64,000 nt of DNA from assembly GCA_020636215.1 (NCBI GenBank), contig JACJYG010000006.1:186001-250000 (forward strand), in the 5' to 3' direction. Within the stretch, counting starts at the first letter, position 1. Each line of letters starts with the position of its first letter. This stretch comes from Lewinellaceae bacterium (lineage in GTDB: Bacteria > Bacteroidota > Bacteroidia > Chitinophagales > Saprospiraceae). Shown one piece after another: positions 52,478 through 60,149 of the stretch. A model generated the notes under the pieces. The model worked only from the letters and a program-made list of their open reading frames with translations. It was not told the DNA's origin and did no database searches. A program made the translations under genes and the position numbers.

Positions 52478-55400
52478 ATGAGAAAGTATTGGCATGTCCT
52501 ACTGCTGCTTTTCCTGTGTTTGGGTTGGAATTCTGTTGCAGTGGCGCAGCAAACCCTTACCGGAACGGTTACTGATGCGGATACGGGAGAGCCCCTCATT
52601 GGCGCCAGCTTGTTGGTGGTGGGCACTTCAAAAGGCGCCATAACTGATTTTAACGGTGATTACGAACTGGAGCTTCCGAAGGATGCTGCGCAGTTGGAAG
52701 TCTCTTACGCTGGTTATACGCCACAGGTGTTGGCTTTGGCCGGACAAAGCCGTATCGATGTACAACTGAATCCAGGCCGGCTACTGGACGAGGTCGTAGT
52801 GGTTGGTTATGGTATCCAAAAGAAAAAAGATGTTTCCAGTGCGATCCAGTCCATCGGCGCAGAAGACATTCAGGATATCCCTTCGGCCAGCTTTGAAGTG
52901 GCGATGCAGGGTAAGGCCTCCGGAGTGAATATCACCAGCCCTTCCGGTACGCCGGGCGGCGCCATCAATGTCAATATTCGGGGTATTTCTTCGATCAGCG
53001 CCAGCAGCCAGCCTTTGTTTATCATCGACGGCATCCCGGTCGTATCGCGCAACAACTCAGCCCTCAACCAAAACATCCAGCCCGTCAATCCGCTGGCGGA
53101 CATCAATCCCAATGATATCGAGTCGATCACCATCCTCAAGGATGCTTCGGCAGCGGCCATTTATGGCTCCCGGGGCGCCAACGGTGTCATCCTGATCACC
53201 ACCAAACGAGGCAGCCGCGAGCAGACAAAGGTCAATGTGGGCTATTACAAAGGATTTTCCGATATCACCCGTGTCCCCGAGATGATGGACTCGCGCGAAT
53301 TTGTCCGCTTCCTCAATGTGGCCGCCGAGAATGACGGCCTGGGGCCGGATTACTGGAATGAGGATTTTGGATTCAATCCCAACGACCCCAACGCCAATGT
53401 GCAGACGACCAATATTTACGACGCCATCTTTCGAACCGGCCAGATCGACAATGCCGACCTGAGCCTGCAGGGAGGGAATGACCGCACGCAATTCTACCTC
53501 AGCGGCAACTTTTTCAATCAGTCCGGCATTCAGCTTGGCCAGAATTTCCGTCGCATCAGCACCCGACTGAACCTCGACCATCGCCTCAGCGAAAAGCTCA
53601 AAGTCGGCGCCAATGTTTCCGTCAACCGGTCCAACCATAAACGGACGATCAACGAGAATGATGAGTTCGGCGTGGTGATCAATGCACAGGCCTGGGATCC
53701 CACCGCCCCGGTTTATGAAGCCGACGGCAGTTATGCCAATCCGTTTAACTACCACACCTGGTGGCCTTTGGAAAACCCCCTGCTTATTGCCAAAGAATAT
53801 CAGAACGGGTCGATCTCCTCCCGGCTTCAGGGTTCGCTTTTCGGGCAGTACGAGATCCTGCCAGGCCTGATGTTCCAAACTACCTGGTCGACGGATTTGA
53901 ATACTTTGAATGAGGAGGCGTACACGCCCAATTTCAGCAACAAAACGAGTATTGGGCAAGCTATTTTTGCAACCTGGGAAGAATCATCCTGGCAAACCGA
54001 GAACACCCTGAACTTTACCCGTCTGTTGGGCGGGCATAGCATCAATGTTATTGCCGGCTATTCTGCCCAGGAGGTCAAGGCAGTGTTCTCCGACATGGAG
54101 GGGACCGGCTTTGCGACTAATGAAACGCCGAGCATTTCGGCGGCGGCCAATATCGTTTATGCTTCCTCCGGCAGGAGCCGTTCAGCGCTGCAGTCTTTCC
54201 TGGGGCGCTTCAATTATGGATATAAGAGCCGCTATTTGCTCACTTTCACCGTGCGTGCGGACGGTTCTTCGCGCTTTGGCGCCAACAATCGGTATGGCTA
54301 CTTCCCCTCTGGTTCGGTGGCCTGGCGTATTACGGAAGAGCCGTTCCTGCAGAATCAGGGCTTATTCAGTGATCTCAAGCTGCGCGCCAGTTATGGCATT
54401 ACTGGTAATCAGGAGATCGGCGGCATCTGGGTGGGTACCTGGGGGCTGGGTGCAGCCTATAACGGCCGCAGTGGTATCTCCCCGGCTCAATTGGAAAACC
54501 CGGACCTGAGCTGGGAGAAGACCGCCCAGCTCAACTTCGGCCTCGATGTTAGCTTGATGGAGGATCGCATCAGCTTTAGCGCCGATTACTTTATCAAGAA
54601 TACCACGGACTTGTTGCTCAATGCAGATGTTTCCGGCCTGACCGGCTTCACTTCGGTATTCCAGAACGTAGGCGAGATCGAGAACCGGGGGGTAGAGATC
54701 AGCCTCAATACGGTGAATATCCGCCAGGAGTCTTTTTCCTGGTCGACCACCTTCAACCTGGCTTTACTGGACAATACGGTCAAAAAACTGTTCAACGATG
54801 GGGAGATCCTGGGGCGAAACCACATTCTTAAAGAAGGGGAATCGGTCAGCACCCTTTACCTGATCCGGTTTTTGGGCGTAGACCCCGAAACGGGCGACGC
54901 CTTGTTTGAAGATGTGAACAATGACGGCGTTATCGACTTCGATGACCGGCAAATTGTGGGAAGCGCAATCCCGGATTATTTTGGCGGCATGAACAATGTT
55001 TTTACCTTCAAGGGTTTTTCCTTGTCTGCCTTCATCCAGTTTTCCGGGGGCAACAAGATATTCAACCAGAGCCGGCACGCATTCGAGAACTACGGGCAGT
55101 TGCGCAGCGGCCTGCCTTATGGGAACAATTCCCGATATGTGCTTGATAATTACTGGCGCGAGCCGGGCCAGGAAACAGATGTGCCACGGCCCAGCCTGCA
55201 AACCGGCCAGATGCAGCGGTTCAGCACTCAATTCCTGGAAGACGGCGATTTTGTTCGCCTGAAAAACCTGCGCCTGGGCTACCAATTCCCGAAAGCAATG
55301 GTGGAAAAAATGCGCCTACAATCACTCAACCTGTACGTGCAGGCCCAAAACCTGGTAACCATTACAGATTACCGCGGCTTTGACCCTGAAGTGTCGACCA

Positions 55401-55501
55401 ATACCGCCAGCCAGGGCGCGCTGAATACGCAGCAAGGAGAAGACTTCGGCACCCTGGGCCAGGCCCGTACTATTTCCGTCGGCTTTAATGTTGGCCTGTA
55501 G
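52478..55501 (+). CDS. SusC/RagA-type TonB-linked outer-membrane receptor
   Basis: A 1007-residue outer-membrane transporter. After the signal peptide (ending VAVAQ) come a carboxypeptidase-D-like regulatory domain (LTGTVTDADTGEPLIGASLL), the TonB box region DEVVVVGYGIQKKKDVSSAI, and the plug (ASGVNITSPSGTPGGAINVN; IRGISSISASSQPLFIIDGI; DASAAAIYGSRGANGVILIT). The barrel ends with a YQFP-containing region and AQNLVTITDYRGFDPEVS. It pairs with the SusD-like lipoprotein 48 bases downstream to import oligomers. The window encodes no glycan-cleaving enzyme beside it; peptidases (S51, isoaspartyl peptidase) surround it, so a peptide cargo, as for RagA, is plausible. Confidence 0.95.
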   Translation: MRKYWHVLLLLFLCLGWNSVAVAQQTLTGTVTDADTGEPLIGASLLVVGTSKGAITDFNGDYELELPKDAAQLEVSYAGYTPQVLALAGQSRIDVQLNPGRLLDEVVVVGYGIQKKKDVSSAIQSIGAEDIQDIPSASFEVAMQGKASGVNITSPSGTPGGAINVNIRGISSISASSQPLFIIDGIPVVSRNNSALNQNIQPVNPLADINPNDIESITILKDASAAAIYGSRGANGVILITTKRGSREQTKVNVGYYKGFSDITRVPEMMDSREFVRFLNVAAENDGLGPDYWNEDFGFNPNDPNANVQTTNIYDAIFRTGQIDNADLSLQGGNDRTQFYLSGNFFNQSGIQLGQNFRRISTRLNLDHRLSEKLKVGANVSVNRSNHKRTINENDEFGVVINAQAWDPTAPVYEADGSYANPFNYHTWWPLENPLLIAKEYQNGSISSRLQGSLFGQYEILPGLMFQTTWSTDLNTLNEEAYTPNFSNKTSIGQAIFATWEESSWQTENTLNFTRLLGGHSINVIAGYSAQEVKAVFSDMEGTGFATNETPSISAAANIVYASSGRSRSALQSFLGRFNYGYKSRYLLTFTVRADGSSRFGANNRYGYFPSGSVAWRITEEPFLQNQGLFSDLKLRASYGITGNQEIGGIWVGTWGLGAAYNGRSGISPAQLENPDLSWEKTAQLNFGLDVSLMEDRISFSADYFIKNTTDLLLNADVSGLTGFTSVFQNVGEIENRGVEISLNTVNIRQESFSWSTTFNLALLDNTVKKLFNDGEILGRNHILKEGESVSTLYLIRFLGVDPETGDALFEDVNNDGVIDFDDRQIVGSAIPDYFGGMNNVFTFKGFSLSAFIQFSGGNKIFNQSRHAFENYGQLRSGLPYGNNSRYVLDNYWREPGQETDVPRPSLQTGQMQRFSTQFLEDGDFVRLKNLRLGYQFPKAMVEKMRLQSLNLYVQAQNLVTITDYRGFDPEVSTNTASQGALNTQQGEDFGTLGQARTISVGFNVGL

Positions 55502-55549
55502 GAAATGTAAACTGTAAACTCATTTCTCTGGAATGACAAAACACAAAAA

Positions 55550-56896
55550 ATGAGAACTATAAAATATATCACTTATTTCGTCCTGTTCCTGACTATGCCG
55601 GCCTGTCAGGGTTTCCTGGATGTGCAACTGGACGACGAGATCATCACCGCCGATGCCATTGTCAATAAGGAGACCGCCGAGGCGGCCGCCATCGGCTTGT
55701 ATAACAGCCTGCAGAGCCTGAACCTCTATGGTGCTGATTTTGTGGTGCTGCCGGATCTGCTGGGCGGCAACGCAATCGCTACGGGCTTCCAGCCGCGCTA
55801 CGAGGAACTGGCCAATGCCCGCGTTCCGACCACTAATTCTTATGTGGAAGATGCCTGGGTAGGCCTGTACAACATCGTCAATTCGGCCAACAATATTCTG
55901 AATCATATAGAAGGAGTGGATGGGATTGGAGATGCCGGCCGCAGCCGGATAGAAGGGACTGCCTACTACTTCCGGGCTCTGGCTCTGTTTGATTTACTGC
56001 GGCAGTTTGGGGAGTTTTTCAATGAGGGTTCCGCCTTTGGGGTTCCGGTATTTACCGAAGTCCTCGACCGCAGTACTGCGCCCTCAGTGGGCCGGGCCAG
56101 TGTATTGGAAACGTACAACCAGATCATCGCTGATTTGGAAGAGGCGGAGAAATTGCTTTCGGCCCAGGATGACCGTTTTTTTGTGTCTAAAGCTGCCGTT
56201 CAGGCCCTGCTGGCCAGAGTGTATCTGTACCGGAAAGATTATAATAAGGCCAAAACCTATGCCGATCAGGTTATCGCCAACAACGATTACGCTCTGAACG
56301 ATAATTACAACGACAACTTTGATGTGGAAGGCTCCGTGGAATCCATTTTCGAGATCAATTTCACCTCCATTGACGGCAACGGCCTTTCTGAATTGTTGAT
56401 GTTGTCAACCGCCAATGAGGTATCGGGGGCCAATGAATTGTGGAATGCTTTTGAAACGGACGACGTTCGCAAGGAACAGTTCATTCGTCGCTTTGGCATC
56501 GTGCGCTGTGTGAAGTACGGCGATGCGGCGACCGATATTGAAACCAACGTGGTTATATCGCGCCTGGCGGAGTTGTATCTGATCCGTTCGGAAGCTATTG
56601 CCAATACAGTGGGCATTGCCGAAGCCCTTCCGGACCTAAATGCGGTGCGCACCCGGTCCTTAGCCGATATGCCCATTCTGGCTCAGGACGTGCCGGATCT
56701 GGCTGCCTACAACGATATCCTGATCCGGGAACGCCGGCTCGAACTGGCCTTCGAAGGCCACTATTGGTTCGATCTGGTGCGCCTGGGAAAGGCCGTTGAG
56801 GTGCGTGGGATCGAGCCCTACCGGCAGGCTCTGCCGATTCCCGACCGCGAGATCAAGGTATCGAACGGGGTGCTGGTGCAAAATCCGGGGTATTGA
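55550..56896 (+). CDS. SusD/RagB-like outer-membrane lipoprotein
   Basis: A 448-residue lipoprotein (PAC lipobox near residue 19, followed by QGFLDVQLDDE). SusD landmarks are AAAIGLYNSLQSLNLYGADF, the TPR-like helices DAWVGLYNIVNSANNILNHI, GTAYYFRALALFDLLRQFGE, KAAVQALLARVYLYRKDYNK, and the C-terminal RERRLELAFEGHYWFDLVRL segment. It forms the surface lid on SusC and captures the substrate. Together with susC it makes a two-gene operon; the isoaspartyl peptidase gene starts 87 bases downstream on the same strand. Confidence 0.93.
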   Translation: MRTIKYITYFVLFLTMPACQGFLDVQLDDEIITADAIVNKETAEAAAIGLYNSLQSLNLYGADFVVLPDLLGGNAIATGFQPRYEELANARVPTTNSYVEDAWVGLYNIVNSANNILNHIEGVDGIGDAGRSRIEGTAYYFRALALFDLLRQFGEFFNEGSAFGVPVFTEVLDRSTAPSVGRASVLETYNQIIADLEEAEKLLSAQDDRFFVSKAAVQALLARVYLYRKDYNKAKTYADQVIANNDYALNDNYNDNFDVEGSVESIFEINFTSIDGNGLSELLMLSTANEVSGANELWNAFETDDVRKEQFIRRFGIVRCVKYGDAATDIETNVVISRLAELYLIRSEAIANTVGIAEALPDLNAVRTRSLADMPILAQDVPDLAAYNDILIRERRLELAFEGHYWFDLVRLGKAVEVRGIEPYRQALPIPDREIKVSNGVLVQNPGY

Positions 56897-56983
56897 GTAC
56901 TGTAGTCAAGGGGGGGGCTGATCCATGCGTTTTCATGGGAAGCCACCCCGTGACGGGTTTTCGTAGAATCGCAAACAAAGAAA

Positions 56984-57901
56984 ATGCAAAAATATAGCCT
57001 TGCTATACACGGGGGCGCGGGCACTATCCTGCGCGCTGAGATGACTCCGGAAAAGGAGCGTGCTTACGAAACCGCTTTATTGGCGGCCATTCAGGAAGGG
57101 GAGTCGGTACTCAAAAGCGGGGGTAGCGCCCTGAATGCGGTAGAAGCCGCCGTAGTTTTGATGGAAAACAGCGAGTTATTTAATGCTGGTAAGGGCTCGG
57201 TTTTCACCCACGATGGGGTGAATGAGATGGATGCCGCCATCATGTGTGGGGAGACGTTGCAGGCCGGTGCGGTAGCTATGGTACAGGGCGTTAAAAATCC
57301 CATCTTGCTGGCGCGCCGGGTGTTGGAGGCTTCGGAACACGTTTTTCTCTGTGGCTCCGGCGCTACCCAGTTTGCCCGGGAGCAGGGCCTGGAGGAGGCG
57401 TTGCCGGATTATTTCTTTTCGGAGTTTCGCTACCAACAACTGCTGGAAGCTCGCGCCTGGGGCCGGGTGCAGCTTGACCACAGCAAGAAATATAGTACAG
57501 TCGGCGCGGTGGCCTGCGACCGGCAGGGCAATATCGCCGCCGCCACTTCCACCGGCGGGCTGACCAATAAAAAATATGGCCGTATCGGAGACAGTCCGAT
57601 CATTGGTGCAGGCACTTATGCCAACAACCGGACCTGCGCTGTTTCCTGTACCGGCTATGGGGAGTACTTCATCCGTGGCGTGATCGCCTATGATGTTTCC
57701 TGCCTTATGGAATACAAAGGTTTAAGCCTGCAGGAAGCGGCCGAATTCGTCATCCACGAAAAACAACTGGCCCTCGGAGGCGACGGTGGCCTCATCGCGG
57801 TAGATGCGAAAGGGAATATTGCGTTGCCGTTCAACTCTGCGGGCATGTACAGGGCCTGGGTGAAAGCGGGTGAAGAACCAGGGGTTGGAATTTATCGGTA
57901 G
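56984..57901 (+). CDS. iaaA: Isoaspartyl peptidase / L-asparaginase (Ntn hydrolase, IaaA-like)
   Basis: A 305-residue plant-type asparaginase without signal peptide, so probably cytoplasmic. It has the LAIHGGAGTI opening, LNAVEAAVVLMENSELFNAG, GKGSVFTHDGVNEMDAAIM, the autocleavage site before nucleophile T172 in KYSTVGAVACDRQGNIAAAT, and the GDSPIIGAGTYANNRTCAVS segment. The enzyme self-cleaves and releases Asp from beta-aspartyl dipeptides, which is the final step of cyanophycin breakdown (beta-Asp-Arg to Asp and Arg) and of repair of isoaspartyl peptides. It follows susCD closely. Its stop codon TAG lies inside the first REP (GTAG head). Confidence 0.9.
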   Translation: MQKYSLAIHGGAGTILRAEMTPEKERAYETALLAAIQEGESVLKSGGSALNAVEAAVVLMENSELFNAGKGSVFTHDGVNEMDAAIMCGETLQAGAVAMVQGVKNPILLARRVLEASEHVFLCGSGATQFAREQGLEEALPDYFFSEFRYQQLLEARAWGRVQLDHSKKYSTVGAVACDRQGNIAAATSTGGLTNKKYGRIGDSPIIGAGTYANNRTCAVSCTGYGEYFIRGVIAYDVSCLMEYKGLSLQEAAEFVIHEKQLALGGDGGLIAVDAKGNIALPFNSAGMYRAWVKAGEEPGVGIYR

Positions 57902-58015
57902 CCGTCAAATTTATTTGACCGGCTTGCCAAGAAACGTAAATGTAGCCGTCAAATTTATTTGACCGGCTCATAACCATGCTACCGCCTGAACCAGGCAAAT
58001 AAATTTGCCGGTTAC
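57898..58015. repeat. REP cluster left of RAYT (two direct, one inverted)
   Basis: Two copies of GTAGCCGTCAAATTTATTTG with ACCGGCT (57898-57924 and 57942-57968) and one inverted copy, GGCAAATAAATTTGCCGGTT with AC (57994-58015), each forming a hairpin behind a GTAG or GTAA head. The first overlaps the isoaspartyl-peptidase stop codon. They precede the 3' end of the RAYT gene by only a few bases. Confidence 0.88.
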
Positions 58016-58019
58016 GCGG

Positions 58020-58691
58020 TTACGGTAGCTCCTTTAGGTACGAATGCGGAAACTTTCTCCAGTCGTCCGTCAACTTCGCTTTCACCGGATTTTCAAGGAT
58101 GTAAGCAACGATGTTCCAAAATTCCTTTTCGTTGCGAACATAGCGGTCATAACTTTCTCTTTGCCAGAATTTACCACTCCGGTTTAAAATCCGGTTGGCA
58201 TAGATGGCAGTGGGGCCTTTGATACGCTTCATGATATTCTGCAAGGGCTCGAAATCCATATACTCAAAATCATCAAAGGAAAGACATTCAGGTATTTGAA
58301 TACTTGTATCGATTAGGATATGTACATGGTTCGACATAATGCAATAGCAAATCAATCTATAAAGCGCTCCGTCGAAACGGTGTATTTCTTCCTTGACTAA
58401 TTGGGCGACTTCCGGTTGTTTTAAATAATGAGGGCCAGATTGTATAGCATCCAAAAGGTTATCGTATTCCGTAAAAAGACGTACTCGCTCCCCTTCGATC
58501 AACTCTTTTTGGAACGGTGAGCCTTCTGCTCGAATACGCGCGACAGATTCTTCGTAATCCTGACGCAGTTGGAATAGTTTTGCGCGGGGAATGGAATCCT
58601 TAAGGCGGAAGGTTACGAAAAAGGAAGCACCAAGTGGCTGGATGTGTGGGAGGCTTTGGCGATAAAAGGATTTGATGTCTTTGGGTTTCAT
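58020..58691 (-). CDS. REP-associated tyrosine transposase (RAYT, IS200-like Y1)
   Basis: A 223-residue HUH single-strand transposase. The metal-binding HxH is in YCIMSNHVHILID, the catalytic Tyr follows in the ESYDRYVRNEKEFWNIVAYI region, and GKFWQRESYDRYV is the family's consensus segment. SFFVTFRLKDSIP is the usual N-terminal strand. RAYTs cut and join single-stranded REP hairpins with a GTAG head, and exactly such REPs flank the gene on both sides. It is not part of a complete IS with ends of its own. The unit fills the convergent gap between the iaaA and HlyD genes. Confidence 0.92.
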   Translation of the reverse strand: MKPKDIKSFYRQSLPHIQPLGASFFVTFRLKDSIPRAKLFQLRQDYEESVARIRAEGSPFQKELIEGERVRLFTEYDNLLDAIQSGPHYLKQPEVAQLVKEEIHRFDGALYRLICYCIMSNHVHILIDTSIQIPECLSFDDFEYMDFEPLQNIMKRIKGPTAIYANRILNRSGKFWQRESYDRYVRNEKEFWNIVAYILENPVKAKLTDDWRKFPHSYLKELP

Positions 58692-58705
58692 GGGGGGAAT
58701 TTAAC

Positions 58706-58815
58706 GTAGCCGTCAAATTTATTTGACCGGCTTGAGGTCAAAGATAATTCTAAGGCGGCAAAAAATTCTGCCGTACGCAGCTTTTTTGAAGCGGGCAAAT
58801 AAATTTGCCGGTTAC
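58706..58815. repeat. REP pair right of RAYT
   Basis: A direct copy (GTAGCCGTCAAATTTATTTG, 58706-58725, then ACCGGCT) and an inverted copy (GCGGGCAAATAAATTTGCCG, 58791-58810, then GTTAC) with a small hairpin GCGGCA/TGCCGT between them (58756-58773). The inverted copy overlaps the HlyD stop codon (TAA on the minus strand inside the GTAA head). Confidence 0.85.
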
Positions 58816-60131
58816 TGGTTGCGCACCAGGCTGATCAACTGGTCAAACACCCGCTGCAAGATGCGCCGGTCTTCGGTGATGATGCGGGCCTGGCCGGGCA
58901 GTTCCTGTGTAAAGGGTATGGTGCGGTGGTAGGAAGTGGTGAGGCTGTCGGGCAGGCTTATTTCCAGGAGATAGGTTTCCTGGTCGGGCACCAGGGCGAT
59001 GCTTTTAACTTGTCCCTGAAGGACGCCGAATTCCTGGTAGGGGTAGCCATCCAGTTGGATATTGGTGCGCATACCTGGTTTAACTTTACCGGAGTTGAAA
59101 GTAGGCAGAGCAGCTTTGCCGACGATTTCGCCGGCTCCGGCGCCGGGCACGACAGTGGCTACCGCCTCATTGGCCTGCACGAATTGTTGCGGCCCCCACA
59201 CCCGGGTCAGGGAAACCCGGCCGGTGATGGGGCTGGTGACGAGATAGCTTTGTTTCCAAAGCTCCAGTTCGCTATCCAGGCGGCCGAGCAGTTCCCGGGT
59301 AGCCAGCCATTTTTGCATACTCCCATCCATGCGGCTCTGCCGGAGCTCAATGATCTCTGACTGAAATTGTTCGATCTGTAGCTTATTATTCAGTACCCTT
59401 GATTGGAGGCTTTCCAACTGGCGCCGATATTGCAGATAGTTGGTTTCCGACTGTTCAAAGTCCACTTCACTAATGGTTCCGGAAGCAAACAATTGCCGGT
59501 TGCGTTCGAGGTTGTTTTGAGCGATGGCCACCTCCCGGGAAAGCGTTTGCTCCTGTTGTTCCAAAGAGCGGTTGAGCCCTTCCAGATACCGAATCTGTTG
59601 TTTCAGAGAAGCGATCCGTGCGAAGACGCCTTGCCGTCTTTCAAAGAATTGAAAATCATGAACTGCCTGCTGATAGGCGGCGTAGGCGCTTTGAAGCTCG
59701 CCCAGCCGGAGCCCCTCGGGCAATTGTATTTCCACCAGGCCTTCCGGTTCTGCAATGCCCTTCAGTTGGACGATCTGGCCTTCAAGTTGCAGCACATCTT
59801 CCAGCTCGGCCGTGTTTTCCAGTACGGCAATGACTTGCCCTGCTGCTATGGGGGCTTTATCTTTTACCAGCAACTGGCTGATCTTTCCGTTGCTCCGGGC
59901 AAAAACCCGAACCGGAGGGTTCTCCGTAACGATGACCACCCTGGCCGTAATAACATCCGGATATTTGACCAGCCAGGCCATTCCGAGAACCAGGGCAACA
60001 CCAACGAATAGTGCCGTAATGCCCCATCGCAGCGCCCAGCCCGGCGGGTTGCCGAGGATGCGCTGAATGTCGTCCCGATCCGTATTTAGCCGGATTTCTG
60101 TTGGATCTGGATATTGGTTCTTTTTGGACAT
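58812..60131 (-). CDS. HlyD-family periplasmic adaptor of a peptide exporter
   Basis: A 439-residue membrane-fusion protein. A cytosolic N terminus (about 35 residues) leads to one TM helix (about residues 36-55). A split lipoyl/barrel-sandwich domain follows (VFARSNGKISQLLVKDKAPI; SPITGRVSLTRVWGP), with a long coiled-coil hairpin between its halves (residues about 170-300; QTLSREVAIAQNNLERNRQL) and a beta-barrel domain (GMRTNIQLDGYPYQEFGVLQ). It links an ABC exporter to an outer-membrane duct. The partner PCAT gene lies 18 bases upstream on the same strand. Its stop overlaps a REP. Confidence 0.92.
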   Translation of the reverse strand: MSKKNQYPDPTEIRLNTDRDDIQRILGNPPGWALRWGITALFVGVALVLGMAWLVKYPDVITARVVIVTENPPVRVFARSNGKISQLLVKDKAPIAAGQVIAVLENTAELEDVLQLEGQIVQLKGIAEPEGLVEIQLPEGLRLGELQSAYAAYQQAVHDFQFFERRQGVFARIASLKQQIRYLEGLNRSLEQQEQTLSREVAIAQNNLERNRQLFASGTISEVDFEQSETNYLQYRRQLESLQSRVLNNKLQIEQFQSEIIELRQSRMDGSMQKWLATRELLGRLDSELELWKQSYLVTSPITGRVSLTRVWGPQQFVQANEAVATVVPGAGAGEIVGKAALPTFNSGKVKPGMRTNIQLDGYPYQEFGVLQGQVKSIALVPDQETYLLEISLPDSLTTSYHRTIPFTQELPGQARIITEDRRILQRVFDQLISLVRNQ

Positions 60132-60149
60132 GGTTTACGGTTTTTCGGG

